Positions 11,135-19,554 are shown, counted from the stretch's first letter. The stretch is 64,000 bases of DNA from Nitrospira sp. ND1 (GCF_900170025.1 NZ_FWEX01000006.1:1263089-1327088), one strand, 5' to 3'. Notes: generated by a model not told the origin, from the sequence alone. Numbers and translations: made by a program.

Positions 11135-11259
11135 GCAGGATGCGAAAAAAGGCCGTCCAGCAAGGCCGCAGCGAGCGAAGGGGCGAATCGTACTCGTGCG
11201 GTACGGTGAGCCGCGAAGCGATGCGAGAACGCCGCTGGCGGACTTTTTCCGCATCCTGC
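11135..11259. repeat. Dispersed ~125-bp palindrome-ended repeat, copy 1
   Basis: Ends are GCAGGATGCG-A-AAAAA and its near-complement TTTTT-C-CGCATCCTGC. The interior contains GGCCGTCCAGCAAGGCCGCA and GAGCGAAGGGGCGAA, shared with the inverted copy at about 45561-45686. Spurious ORFs run through it. Its last base coincides with the final G of the P460 stop codon (TAG). Confidence 0.75.
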
Positions 11260-11816
11260 TAGTGCGCCTTATGGCCCTGCGCACAAAACTCATCATACCG
11301 GTGCACGAAATCTTTCTGCGCGAGCGGGGCATGGCAGGCCCGGCATTTCGTAAAATCTTCGGCCAGCGCCTTGCCGTCCGGCCCATAGGCCCCGAGCACC
11401 CAGGCGCCGTTCTTCAAATTGTCCGGGACGTCCTGCCCCCACCCCTCGTTCTTCTCCATGACGAACACCTTCAGCAGGTCGCCTTTCACCAGCTTTCCGT
11501 CCGCCCCCTTGGCCAAGGCCTCGCCTTCCGCTTTAGCCTTGTACAACTCCATAACCAGTTGCGTGCCCTGCGGAAACGCGGAGGCCGGACAAGCCTTGGC
11601 GCCGGCTGGGCTCACGAACAATTCCCGCACCTGCTTGGCATCCTCACGCTGTACCTCGCTCAAAAACTTCGGCCAGGTTTTGTAATCGGCCGGGAGCGCG
11701 ATTTCGCCGTCCTTGGGGGCCGCCCCCGCTTCAGCAACCGTCGTCACGATCCCGCCGTTCCACGCCACCCCCATCACCACAATGAGGCTTAGTATCTCTC
11801 TCACCATCATGTTCAT
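11259..11816 (-). CDS. Cytochrome P460 family c-type heme protein
   Basis: 185-aa periplasmic protein: signal peptide (about 1-30), P460 fold (LPADYKTWPKFLSEV..., FPQGTQLVMELY, KVFVMEKN, GAWVLGAYGPDG) and the C-terminal heme-binding motif CRACH. Family members carry a Lys-cross-linked heme and, in ammonia oxidisers, oxidise hydroxylamine; the cross-linking Lys cannot be assigned by eye. The ATG at 11816 has AAGGAG at 7 bp, so the upstream extension encoded by the leader repeat (residues MGWPPPSPRP...) is not translated as part of it. The stop codon abuts the dispersed repeat. Confidence 0.88.
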   Translation of the reverse strand: MNMMVREILSLIVVMGVAWNGGIVTTVAEAGAAPKDGEIALPADYKTWPKFLSEVQREDAKQVRELFVSPAGAKACPASAFPQGTQLVMELYKAKAEGEALAKGADGKLVKGDLLKVFVMEKNEGWGQDVPDNLKNGAWVLGAYGPDGKALAEDFTKCRACHAPLAQKDFVHRYDEFCAQGHKAH

Positions 11817-11841
11817 CTCCTTCCTCCCGGTCTTGCCGTCG

Positions 11842-11928
11842 GCCCCGAGGGGCCGGGGTGAAGGGGGAGGCCATCCCACTCACCCCGGGAGGCAGATCCT
11901 GAAGAAGGGTGCACAACCCCAGGATCCG
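11842..11928 (-). repeat. 87-bp structured leader repeat, copy 2 (before cytochrome P460)
   Basis: Near-identical to 10884-10970 with three differences. One change turns an A-U pair of the first stem into a G-U pair, one restores an A-U next to the second stem, and one extends the hairpin GGCCCC/GGGGCC. It lies 26 bp upstream of the P460 start codon and 13 bp after the HTH gene stop. This suggests a cis-acting RNA leader rather than a random duplication. Confidence 0.75.
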
Positions 11929-11940
11929 TTTCCGACAGAC

Positions 11941-12189
11941 CTATCGTTTCATCGCCCTGCGCCCGCTGAGCGGCACCGCCTTAAGGTGCGGCGTCGGTTC
12001 TTGTGGACGCGGATCCGTTCGATTGCCTTCCACCAGCGCCGTCACGGAGACACGAAAAATGCGGAGGCTGCCTCCACCGATCTTCGTGGCATTGAGCCGT
12101 CCTTCATCGATCCACCGGTAGATCGTCCACTTACTGACTTGGAGCAATTGCGCGGCCTCTTTCACACGCAACAGCGGCTGTTCCACCAT
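11941..12189 (-). CDS. Excisionase/MerR-type helix-turn-helix DNA-binding protein
   Basis: 82 aa. The first 55 residues form an excisionase-family winged HTH (LLRVKEAAQLLQVSKWTIYRWIDEGRLNATKIGGGSLRIF) and a basic tail follows. A paralog lies at 38.6-38.8 kb with the same core. No recombinase is nearby, so a transcriptional or architectural role is more likely than excision. Its stop is 13 bp from leader repeat 2 and it points toward the P460 gene; the two may form one unit. Start codon choice is moderately certain (GTAGGCGAG upstream). Confidence 0.8.
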   Translation of the reverse strand: MVEQPLLRVKEAAQLLQVSKWTIYRWIDEGRLNATKIGGGSLRIFRVSVTALVEGNRTDPRPQEPTPHLKAVPLSGRRAMKR

Positions 12190-12561
12190 CTCGCCTACCC
12201 CTTCAACACCTTGGCGGTGGATAGGAGCGGTCCGTTACCGCTCCTCCCCCGACTGCAGGAAGGGGCACGAGCCTCCCGCACAACCGGGTCCACCATTCAG
12301 GACCGATACAAAACACATCGCGGTTCCGTCGTGGGAACCGGCAGCGGAGGTCACAGGAAACGCGCCTGCGCTGCCGGGCGGTCCGGGATCGGAGGGCAAT
12401 CCCATCCTCGGACTCAACATGCTTGAGTGAAATAGCTCGGGCCGAACGCCCGGACATGGCGGAGCACGGGACCGATATGACTCCCATTCGGCCTCTGGCC
12501 TGGACGACGGGATCGGATTCCTCTGTGCGATGAATCGGTGGCGACGCGCGCCCCGCCCGAA
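12190..12561. other. Gene-free stretch
   Basis: About 370 bp between the HTH gene and the RxPP gene at 12.6 kb. A small GGTTCC/GGAACC hairpin lies near 12322-12339. Open frames here have no recognisable protein features. I see no convincing RNA gene. Confidence 0.4.
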
Positions 12562-12894
12562 CTATCCCCTCACGGGGATGGGCGGCGCACGGGCATGAAG
12601 GGACGTGGGGTCCCCGGAAGTCAGGAAGAGCGGAGGGGTAATCAACGTGTGGGATTGAGCGACCCAGGCCGTGCCCACATCACCCTGGGAAATCGGGCCG
12701 ACATCTGATGTCGCCTGACAGGCCCAGGAGCAAAGGGTGGAATGGGATTCCGTGCCTGAATGCTGATGATGACTATCGGACGGGGTGGCATGGGCGAAGG
12801 AACAGCCCGGAGCCACAAGCGCCAGCACCACATACACCCAGACGATTCCGAGTGCGAGACCGGCCACTGAGGTTTGGGAGATTCGTCGGTTCAT
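12562..12894 (-). CDS. RxPP small exported Cys/His protein, type B (copy 1)
   Basis: 110 aa. One hydrophobic N-terminal segment (SVAGLALGIVWVYVVLALVA), a His-rich stretch (HATPSDSHHQHSGTESHS), a CSWAC pair and a C-terminal ARAPP. Related type B proteins lie at 32.2, 41.3 and 47.2 kb. Cys and His spacing suggests a metal-binding exported or membrane-anchored protein; no established function is known to me. It follows a regulon promoter (12921-12974) and appears to be monocistronic. Start at 12894 is chosen because the ORF extension to 12939 runs back through the -10 region. Confidence 0.6.
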   Translation of the reverse strand: MNRRISQTSVAGLALGIVWVYVVLALVAPGCSFAHATPSDSHHQHSGTESHSTLCSWACQATSDVGPISQGDVGTAWVAQSHTLITPPLFLTSGDPTSLHARAPPIPVRG

Positions 12895-12920
12895 GGTCTG
12901 ATAGTTCTCGCGTGCCGTAT

Positions 12921-12974
12921 CAATTACGCCGTTCGACACAAGTTGTCTACCGACGGATGCTCACGCGTGCTACA
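12921..12974 (-). promoter_or_regulatory. Regulon promoter for the type B RxPP gene at 12.6 kb
   Basis: Minus strand: TGTAGC-n4-GTGAGCA-n7-GTAGACA. TAGACA (12944-12949) is the -35 box, with a 17-bp spacer and TAATTG (12921-12926) as -10. Same order and spacing as the copies at 19.5, 22.5, 25.6 and 28.8 kb. Confidence 0.6.
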
Positions 12975-13044
12975 AAATGTGCGGCCTTGGTCAAACGCCT
13001 GTCCATCGAAAGTAACATATTCACGCGATGCCCGATCTCCCTGC

Positions 13045-14217
13045 TCAGAACGTTCGTTCCCCCAGCGCCTGCACGATGACGAGACGCGCGGCGCGGGTGG
13101 CCGGAACGATGCCGCCGACGATGCTCATGAGCATCGCAAAGACGAGGGCGATCGCGATCATCTCGCCCGAGAGGTGAAAACCGAAGACCAGTTCGGTCCC
13201 GGTGTCGAAGTTCATGGTGGAGATCGTCATCGACTGCAGTCCCACCGCGGCGACGACTCCCAGCACACCTGCAATCGCACCCAGCGCCATCGATTCCAGC
13301 AGAAACGCCTGCAGGATGGCCACCCGCGTGAACCCGATGGTCCGCAGCGTGCCGATCTCGGTCGTCCGTTGGGCCACCGACGCCGACATCGTCATCGTTG
13401 CGCCGAGCACCGCGCCGACGCTGAAGACCACGGTTAGAAACAGCCCCGTGACGCGAATCATTCTAGCGAGGCCCTCCGCCTTGCCTTCGTAATACTCCGG
13501 CTCGCGCTTCACCGAGAATTTAAACCGTGGGTCCCGCTCGATCCGGTCCTTGAAGGCGGGCAGCGTCGCAGGGTGTGCCAACCGGAGGGTCATGGACGAA
13601 AAGGTGGCGCGATGGAACGTCGCCAAGAATTGTTCCGCATCGCCCCAGACCTCGGAGTCGAACCCGCTGCCGCCGGCCTCGAACACCCCGACCACGGTCC
13701 AGGCCCAATTTCCGAAGTGCAACACCCGATCGACGCGGGCGTCCGGAAACTGCCTGGCGATGGAGGCACCCACGACGATTTCGGTGGTGCCCGGCTTCCA
13801 CAGCCGCCCCTGGATCAGCCGGATCGCCGGCCGCACCGCCAGCGCCTCTGGTGCCGTGCCCCGCAAGGTCACGCTGGTCAGACTGCCGCCCTGCCCCTTC
13901 CGCAGCGTCAATTGCAGTCCGACTTCAGCGACCGCCAGCGGCCGGCCATCCGCCGTCAGTCGAACATCCGGCTGAGCTGCCACAGCGCGTATTTCCTCGC
14001 GGGACAGGCTGCTGCCGATTTCCGAGAGCGCGCCTTTACGCAGAACGATCACGTTCTCCGGATCGCCCGTCTTCCCCAGTGTCTGCTCCAATCCATGGGC
14101 CAACATCAACACGGCCAGTAACACGAACACCACCAGCCCCAAACCAACGACGGTCAACGCCGTCGTCACACGGCGAGCCCACAGATTTCTGAGGCTGTAC
14201 AGACCCCACCGGAACAT
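13045..14217 (-). CDS. MacB/FtsX-family ABC transporter permease
   Basis: 390-aa inner-membrane permease: TM1 at about 13-37 (VTTALTVVGLGLVVFVLLAVLML), a large periplasmic domain (about 45-260) and three C-terminal TM helices ending in a conserved PATRAARLVIVQAL segment. This is the MacB/LolCE-type mechanotransmission permease. It is the last gene of the MFP-ATPase-permease-permease set. A GGAGGTAGGGAC precedes the ATG, only 17 bp from the end of a MITE-like element that separates it from the first permease. Substrate unknown; probably exports or transfers an envelope or metal-related compound. Confidence 0.88.
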   Translation of the reverse strand: MFRWGLYSLRNLWARRVTTALTVVGLGLVVFVLLAVLMLAHGLEQTLGKTGDPENVIVLRKGALSEIGSSLSREEIRAVAAQPDVRLTADGRPLAVAEVGLQLTLRKGQGGSLTSVTLRGTAPEALAVRPAIRLIQGRLWKPGTTEIVVGASIARQFPDARVDRVLHFGNWAWTVVGVFEAGGSGFDSEVWGDAEQFLATFHRATFSSMTLRLAHPATLPAFKDRIERDPRFKFSVKREPEYYEGKAEGLARMIRVTGLFLTVVFSVGAVLGATMTMSASVAQRTTEIGTLRTIGFTRVAILQAFLLESMALGAIAGVLGVVAAVGLQSMTISTMNFDTGTELVFGFHLSGEMIAIALVFAMLMSIVGGIVPATRAARLVIVQALGERTF

Positions 14218-14234
14218 GTCCCTACCTCCGCCTC

Positions 14235-14416
14235 GGAGCCTGTCTGAGTAATGCCATTCTGCTGCGGCAAATGATCTGCCGGCATCTGCGTCGTTCTCGG
14301 CCCGTAAAAATCCTCAACGTATTCAGCGAATACATTTCCGGTTTTTTCGAGCCTGCGGCCTCGCATCCGCCGGCAACTCCTCCGCCTCGCTACGAAGGAT
14401 TACTCTGACAGGCTCC
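14235..14416. mobile_element. MITE-like element, 182 bp, 18-bp terminal inverted repeats
   Basis: Left end GGAGCCTGTCTGAGTAAT (14235-14252); the right end read in reverse complement is GGAGCCTGTCAGAGTAAT, 17/18 identical. No coding capacity. It sits exactly between the stop of one permease gene (its last base is the G of TAG) and the ribosome-binding site of the next. No clear target-site duplication is visible. Confidence 0.8.
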
Positions 14417-15582
14417 TATCCCGCATGCCGCAGCCCGTCCAACGTCGTCATCCGGATGAGACGGACCGCCGGCCAGATCGCCGCGCCCAAGGCCACCAGC
14501 ACCATCATGCCCAGACACAACCCCACCGTCTCCATCGACACCGCGTAAGTGGCCACATACCCGTTCGATTGGGTCATCTGCGCGTAGAGCCGCGAGGCGG
14601 GGACGAGCAGGCCCAATCCCAGGGCCCCGCCGGAGAGGGCCAGCAACAACGACTCGCCCAACACCAGGATGCAAAAATGCCGTGGCTGAAATCCCAGCGT
14701 CTTGATCACGGCATATTCCCTGGTCCGTTCCCGGATCGCCATGGCCAGCGCGTTCACCAGGACCAGGAGCGCGATCCCGTTGATGACCGCGGACACCGCT
14801 TCCAGGCCGTACAGCAGTGCGCTCGACCGCTCGACCCACCCGGCAATGAACGCCTGCTCCAGTTCCGTGCGTGTCTCGGCAAACGAGTTCGCAAACAGCG
14901 CATCGATCGCCAGGGCCACCGCCCGTGGATTACTCCCCTCGTTCACATCGATCGCGTACCACGACACCTGATCGGCGCGGTCTGGCTGTGTCGTCTTCAC
15001 CTGTTCATTGAGATACTCCCACTGCAGAAACAATTCCTGATCCGACCAGATCATGAGGTTGCTGCTGCGGTAAATGCCACGCACAATCACTTCCCATTGC
15101 CCCGGATAGCTGGTCCCGGTCAGCGGAATGACATCGCCGAGTTTCCATCCGTACCGCTCGGCCAGGGACAGGCCGACGATGCACCCGCGGCGATCCTGTA
15201 CAAAGGCCAGACGCTCCCTCTCGGAGAGCAGAATTTCAGGATATGTGGTCAGCAATGTCGCCGCCGGCTCGGCGAAGGAGGCCAACGGCTGCTTGGGATC
15301 CTTGTAGATCCCGCCGAACTCGACGCCATAGTGCACGGACCGCACCCCCGACAGCACCGCCATGCGATCTCTGTATGCCAACGGAAGCGGCAAGGCCCCC
15401 GACATCGCATGGACCGTGATCAGCCGGTTCTTGCTGGCCGCTTTTGCCGCCCCCTGCCATTCGTCGAGCGTCAGACGGATGAGGCCGAACGCCAGCACGA
15501 CCATGGCGAGCCCCCAGACCGTCAAGGCCAGCCGGACCGGGCGGCGCAACGTATTGCGGAGCACGAGCCGGCCGAGCGTCAT
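14416..15582 (-). CDS. MacB/FtsX-family ABC transporter permease
   Basis: 388-aa permease with TM1 at about 18-40, a periplasmic domain, and C-terminal helices with the FtsX-type core (NALAMAIRERTREYAVIKTLGF). A conserved end PAVRLIRMTTLDGLRHAG follows. The ATG overlaps the ATPase stop (ATGA), indicating translational coupling. The stop codon TAG is completed by the first base of the MITE-like element. With the ATPase, MFP and second permease it forms a tripartite-type ABC system. Confidence 0.9.
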   Translation of the reverse strand: MTLGRLVLRNTLRRPVRLALTVWGLAMVVLAFGLIRLTLDEWQGAAKAASKNRLITVHAMSGALPLPLAYRDRMAVLSGVRSVHYGVEFGGIYKDPKQPLASFAEPAATLLTTYPEILLSERERLAFVQDRRGCIVGLSLAERYGWKLGDVIPLTGTSYPGQWEVIVRGIYRSSNLMIWSDQELFLQWEYLNEQVKTTQPDRADQVSWYAIDVNEGSNPRAVALAIDALFANSFAETRTELEQAFIAGWVERSSALLYGLEAVSAVINGIALLVLVNALAMAIRERTREYAVIKTLGFQPRHFCILVLGESLLLALSGGALGLGLLVPASRLYAQMTQSNGYVATYAVSMETVGLCLGMMVLVALGAAIWPAVRLIRMTTLDGLRHAG

Positions 15583-16262
15583 GGCGGAGATTCCAGGATG
15601 CCCTTTTCCAGATGACGAATCATCTGCGCACGCTCGGCGGCGCGAGGGTCGTGCGTTACCATCACGATGGTTTTCCCCAGTTCCCGATTCAATCGACCGA
15701 ACAGGGTCAGAATATCCTCGGCGGATTCACGATCGAGATTGCCCGTCGGCTCGTCCGCCAGGATCATGGTGGGGTCGCTGACGATGGCGCGGGCAAGACC
15801 GACGCGTTGCTCCTGCCCACCTGAAAGCTGGCGCGGGTAATGGTCCATCCGCTCCCCCAGGCCCACCAGCCGCAAGGCCGTCTTCACATGCTCCCTCCGT
15901 TCCTGCCGCGACAGATGTGTGAGCAGGAGCGGCAGTTCCACATTCTCCGAGGCGGTGAGCACCGGAATGAGATTGTACGATTGGAACACGTAGCCGATGT
16001 GCCGGGCCCGCCATCGCGCCATGTCGCCCTCGGAAAGGTCGTCGAGTCGGGTGCCGGCCACGACGACCGACCCGCTGGTCGGCCGATCGATCCCCGCCAT
16101 CACATTGAGCAACGTACTTTTTCCGGACCCCGAGGGCCCCATGATGGCGAGGAACGTTCCCGCGGGAATCGTGAAGGAGAGATCGCGCAACACGGACACG
16201 TCCGTGCCTGCCCGCGAATAGGTTTTCGAGATCCGTTGGAGCGTGACGACGGGATCGTACAC
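15579..16262 (-). CDS. LolD/MacB-type ABC transporter ATP-binding protein
   Basis: 227 aa. Walker [11 protein letters not shown]-loop ([20 protein letters not shown], hallmark of LolD/MacB ATPases), signature [15 protein letters not shown], Walker [13 protein letters not shown] and the H-loop ([10 protein letters not shown]). GTG start 10 bp after the MFP gene stop; overlaps the first permease by 4 bp. It powers the two adjacent permeases. Confidence 0.95.
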   Translation of the reverse strand: MYDPVVTLQRISKTYSRAGTDVSVLRDLSFTIPAGTFLAIMGPSGSGKSTLLNVMAGIDRPTSGSVVVAGTRLDDLSEGDMARWRARHIGYVFQSYNLIPVLTASENVELPLLLTHLSRQERREHVKTALRLVGLGERMDHYPRQLSGGQEQRVGLARAIVSDPTMILADEPTGNLDRESAEDILTLFGRLNRELGKTIVMVTHDPRAAERAQMIRHLEKGILESPP

Positions 16263-16271
16263 GGTGCAGCC

Positions 16272-17546
16272 TTATAACGTCCGCCGCCGGATGGTCACCG
16301 GGGCACCGGCCCGCAGGTCGGCCGGCGGCGCCACGACGACCTCATCGGCCTGAGTCAACAGGCCGTGAACGGCTTGTATCGGCCCCGAGGTCGAGACGGC
16401 CTCCACCACGCGTTCCGTCACCACCGCGTCTTTGACGACGAATACGATCTGACGGCCATCGCGACTCACGACGGCCGTCGGGGGAACCCCCCAGGATTCT
16501 CTGTCCTCCTCGACCGATCCGGGCTTCGGCCCGAACGTCACTTTTGCGCTGAGTTCGGCGCGGACCCGTTCATCCAATTCGAGGAATCGCACCCGCGTCA
16601 GAATCGTCGCCTTGGCCCGATCGGCAATGGGCATCACCTGGACCACTTCGCCGCGATACCGGTGTCCCGGAACGGAATCCAACTGAATCTCGGCGGACTG
16701 CCCGGCCTGGACGCGGTTGATCATGGATTCCGACACCTCGGCATCGACCATCACGGACGCGGGATCGACGATGGTGACGACGGAGCCGCCGGAACGGACC
16801 GACGCGGTCATCGGAGAGACGACTTCGCCCAGTTCCGCCAGTTTCTTCACGACAATCCCGTCGAAGGGCGCGCGGATGTTCGTGTTTTCAAGCTGAACCT
16901 CGGCCGCTTTCCGTTCCGCTTCCGCCGCCATCACGGACGCTTCGGCCGATCGGACCGCTGCGGCCGCGCGCCGGACTCGCGCCCCGGCGATATCGTATTC
17001 CGATTTGGTGATGAACGATTTCTCCAACAGCATCTTCACCCGTTCGAAGTGGAGTGTGGCGTCTTCCAGTTCCGGCTTCGCCGCACCCAGCTGCGCCCGC
17101 GCCACGTTGAGCTTCGCCACCATCTGCTGCAACAGCGCATCGATATCCGAATGTTCGAGCCGCGCAATGATCTGGCCTTCCTTCACCGGGTCGCCGACCT
17201 TGACCCCGAGATACTCCAGCCGACCCGTGCCTTTGGAAGCGATCAACGCCTGGCGCTGCGCGACGACGTACCCTGTGGCGGCGAGCCCTGAGACGCCGCC
17301 TGCCGGCATGCGCACCACCGGGGTCACCTCAACCGCCTCACCGTAGCCGGTGAGACCTGACTTCCAGGCCACAAACGCGCCGCCCGTCACCAGGGTCAGG
17401 AGCAGGAGCCACAGCCACCACCGGCCCCGCCCGTTGCGCCGGGGCAGATGCGGTTCAGTTCGCCGGATGGCCAACCCGTCCAAGTCCGCGTCATGAATAC
17501 TGGGCTTCCTCGGTTCCGGTTGTTCTATCGTCGGTTGTGCAGACAC
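16272..17546 (-). CDS. HlyD/MacA-family periplasmic adaptor (MFP)
   Basis: 424 aa. A cytoplasmic N-terminus precedes one TM helix (about 43-60, WWLWLLLLTLVTGGAFVAW). Then come lipoyl/barrel-sandwich halves flanking a long alpha-hairpin (about 135-225, Ala/Glu/Arg-rich), a beta-barrel (DSVPGHRYRGEVVQVMP) and a membrane-proximal domain. This is the adaptor of MacAB-like ABC exporters. It is followed at once by the ATPase and permeases, and preceded by the PepSY gene. Confidence 0.92.
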   Translation of the reverse strand: MSAQPTIEQPEPRKPSIHDADLDGLAIRRTEPHLPRRNGRGRWWLWLLLLTLVTGGAFVAWKSGLTGYGEAVEVTPVVRMPAGGVSGLAATGYVVAQRQALIASKGTGRLEYLGVKVGDPVKEGQIIARLEHSDIDALLQQMVAKLNVARAQLGAAKPELEDATLHFERVKMLLEKSFITKSEYDIAGARVRRAAAAVRSAEASVMAAEAERKAAEVQLENTNIRAPFDGIVVKKLAELGEVVSPMTASVRSGGSVVTIVDPASVMVDAEVSESMINRVQAGQSAEIQLDSVPGHRYRGEVVQVMPIADRAKATILTRVRFLELDERVRAELSAKVTFGPKPGSVEEDRESWGVPPTAVVSRDGRQIVFVVKDAVVTERVVEAVSTSGPIQAVHGLLTQADEVVVAPPADLRAGAPVTIRRRTL

Positions 17547-17611
17547 AAGACCTCCATTTTCAGGCGGCTGACACTCTACCGCAGAGAAACGTCACTCCGC
17601 ACGCACCCCCT

Positions 17612-18829
17612 TCAGGCCGGACGCATGCGGCGTGCCGACCGCTTTCGCCACCACATCCGCACGCCGGTCACATAGATGACCGGACAGGCCAATCCGCTCA
17701 GACAGACCATCAGGCGACCGGGTAATCCGAATGCCTGGCCGGAATGTAACGGCCATTGCCAGTCCGCAAACGTCTCCCCGGCGCTTCGCCGGGTGGCGGG
17801 CTCACGCACATCCAGAATGGCGCCGCTGTACTGATCGATACTCACCGTTCGTTCAGACCAGAAGGGGCTGAGGCCCGACACCTCCTTCCGGCCCACCAGA
17901 TAGATACCCGTCGAATCCTCCGGCATCACGAGACTGTTCAGCACTCCTTCCGGGTAACGAGCCGTCGCAAGCGCCAGCGCCTGCGCGGGAGTGATCGGTT
18001 CCCGGCCTTCGAGCGGAATGGACACCGGAGCCTGCTCAGGCCCACGGGTGGCAGGGGACAAGAGCCGGACCACCCACACGAACGGATCGTTCCAGTTCAT
18101 CCAGACGCCCGAAAGCAAGACCGCGCCGAGCACGAGACAGGTGTAGAGCGAAAAGGTCTTGTGCAGGTCGAAATTCAGACGGACCGGAGTACTGGGCCAT
18201 CTCAAAACGAAGGCCTGCCGCCACTGGCCGGTGAGCGGCCACCAGGCAATCACCCCGCTGATCAACGACAGCAGCAGGAGCAATGCGCCCACGGCAGCGA
18301 CGATCAGCCCGTTCTCACCCAGAAACAGCGCAAAATGAAGCTGAAAGACGACGTCCATCAGATAGTGCGGCACCCATTCATAGGCAGCGTAACTGCGGAC
18401 GCCCGTCACAGCGGCCCGGTAAGGGTCGACATAGATTCGTTGCCAGGCTTTCGACGGATGCTCGGCATAGACCGCAAACACACCGGTACGATTCCGGGGG
18501 CCGTACAACTGAACGATCCGGCTCCCCGGTGTCGCCGCCTGCTGAGCTGCAGTCACAATGTCCTGCAGCGGACGAACGGGAGCAGACCCCGGCGACGGCA
18601 CAGACACCGTCAGCAGGACTGGATTCAGCCACTCATCGATCTCCTGGAAAAATACGAGGATACTGCCGGTCACGCCGAACACCACCAGCAAGGCCCCAAC
18701 GGATAATCCCAAGTAGAGGTGCACCTGCACCCACCACGTGCGCCACACATATTTCCAGACAGGTCGCGCCTGCGTCTTCCCGGCCTGGTTTCCTGCCAGG
18801 GACGCCGGTGCGGCGATCTCTTGCGCCAT
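17612..18829 (-). CDS. PepSY-associated TM protein (siderophore-reductase-like)
   Basis: 405-aa inner-membrane protein with four TM segments (first at VHLYLGLSVGALLVVFGVTG). It has paired HLYLG/HKTFS-type helices and two periplasmic PepSY-like segments. The family (PepSY_TM, PiuB/FsrB-like) is often found beside TonB receptors and is implicated in periplasmic ferric-siderophore reduction. That role here is inferred from context. ATG at 18829 has GGAG at 9 bp; the ORF extension to 18910 is rejected. It follows RxPP type A1 and precedes the MFP gene, taking the place a receptor occupies in the neighbouring cassettes. Confidence 0.88.
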   Translation of the reverse strand: MAQEIAAPASLAGNQAGKTQARPVWKYVWRTWWVQVHLYLGLSVGALLVVFGVTGSILVFFQEIDEWLNPVLLTVSVPSPGSAPVRPLQDIVTAAQQAATPGSRIVQLYGPRNRTGVFAVYAEHPSKAWQRIYVDPYRAAVTGVRSYAAYEWVPHYLMDVVFQLHFALFLGENGLIVAAVGALLLLLSLISGVIAWWPLTGQWRQAFVLRWPSTPVRLNFDLHKTFSLYTCLVLGAVLLSGVWMNWNDPFVWVVRLLSPATRGPEQAPVSIPLEGREPITPAQALALATARYPEGVLNSLVMPEDSTGIYLVGRKEVSGLSPFWSERTVSIDQYSGAILDVREPATRRSAGETFADWQWPLHSGQAFGLPGRLMVCLSGLACPVIYVTGVRMWWRKRSARRMRPA

Positions 18830-19011
18830 TGTTACTACTCCAACGAATCGAGCCGGAATGCGCCGCGAGGTTCCTGACGCCGCCACGCGTCCACGCCCTG
18901 CCGACCCCACGGGGATGGAGCCTGAGGATAGTGAAACGATCCGGCACAGGACCGCATGAAATGCGACCCGAGCCGGATTGGTGACCGTTCAGAAGCGTTG
19001 CGTAACTGGAA

Positions 19012-19410
19012 TCAGGCGATGACAGGAGGAGGGCTACGGCCATGGGCCGCAATCAGCAGTCGGTTTCCATAAGACACCACGAGGAGCAACAGGGGAACAA
19101 ACAGCGAGACCACGACCGGCAGCAGAGGAACATCGGGCAGGATGAACGCCGTGTCATCCTGCGTAACGGTGCAGGCCCAGTTGATGAGGGGGCCGGCCTC
19201 CACCCGGCCATGGTGGCACGGATTCAGGTCTCCCCCGGCGTGGAGATGAAAACTGCGGCTGGTCGGCTTCTCGAAATCGGTAAAACAGGTCACACACACA
19301 AAGCCAGCCGCCAACCGGATGGCAACCAGGAGACAGGCAAGTAAGAGCAGGAGCGACGGAGTTCGTCCCGTTCTCCCACGGAGGGACATGAGCCGGAAGA
19401 TGTCGTTCAC
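19012..19410 (-). CDS. RxPP small two-TM Cys/His protein, type A (A1)
   Basis: 132 aa from a GTG at 19410. TM1 at about 19-37, then CVTCF, FHLHAGGDLNPCHHG, WAC, TM2 (about LPVVVSLFVPLLLLVVSYG) and the tail AHGRSPP. The GTG start is chosen because all four type A proteins then align without gaps to the CxxCF motif at residues 39-43. In addition, the upstream ATGs at 19467 and 19491 lie before the -10 box. Located between a regulon promoter and the PepSY gene. Likely metal-linked inner-membrane protein; function unknown. Confidence 0.68.
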   Translation of the reverse strand: MNDIFRLMSLRGRTGRTPSLLLLLACLLVAIRLAAGFVCVTCFTDFEKPTSRSFHLHAGGDLNPCHHGRVEAGPLINWACTVTQDDTAFILPDVPLLPVVVSLFVPLLLLVVSYGNRLLIAAHGRSPPPVIA

Positions 19411-19443
19411 CAGACACACTTTCGATGTAGGTTGAGACACACT

Positions 19444-19497
19444 ACCATACGAAACTACTTCCCTCATGTCTACTGCCTCCTGCTCACGCATGCTACA
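19444..19497 (-). promoter_or_regulatory. Regulon promoter for A1-PepSY-exporter unit
   Basis: Minus strand: TGTAGC-n4-GTGAGCA-n7-GTAGACA. TAGACA (19467-19472) is the -35 box, spacer 17 bp, TATGGT (19444-19449) the -10. Start codon of A1 is 34 bp downstream of the -10. Confidence 0.62.
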
Positions 19498-19528
19498 TCC
19501 GAGGGTCCGTCGCGGAGATGGATGGGCC

Positions 19529-19554
19529 CCGCACCTGCCGGTCGGCAGGTGCGG
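19529..19554 (-). terminator. Hairpin terminator of the receptor gene at 19.7-21.9 kb
   Basis: CCGCACCTGCC and GGCAGGTGCGG form a perfect 11-bp stem with a 4-nt loop, 100 bp after the receptor stop and just before the next regulon promoter. No U-tract. Confidence 0.55.

Noticed and set aside
10995-11792. 265-aa plus-strand ORF with KKGRPARPQRAKGRI
   Set aside because: It runs antisense through the P460 gene and the 125-bp repeat; the peptide is produced by the repeat and is not evidence for a protein.
11259-11879. Long start for P460 (MGWPPPSPRP...)
   Set aside because: These residues come from the leader repeat, and the same peptide start appears at copy 1 before an unrelated gene. The ATG at 11816 has a proper SD and signal peptide.
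12203-12487. 94-aa ORF on the minus strand
   Set aside because: No SD, no signal peptide, no family resemblance and irregular composition; treated as gene-free DNA.
12190-12561. Cobalamin or other known riboswitch upstream of the HTH gene
   Set aside because: I looked for conserved B12-box-like and other riboswitch cores on both strands and did not find a consistent match.
13045-17546. Lipoprotein-release LolCDE assignment for the ABC genes
   Set aside because: The ATPase is LolD-like, but an HlyD/MacA adaptor and receptor-island context favour a MacAB-like system; a substrate cannot be named.
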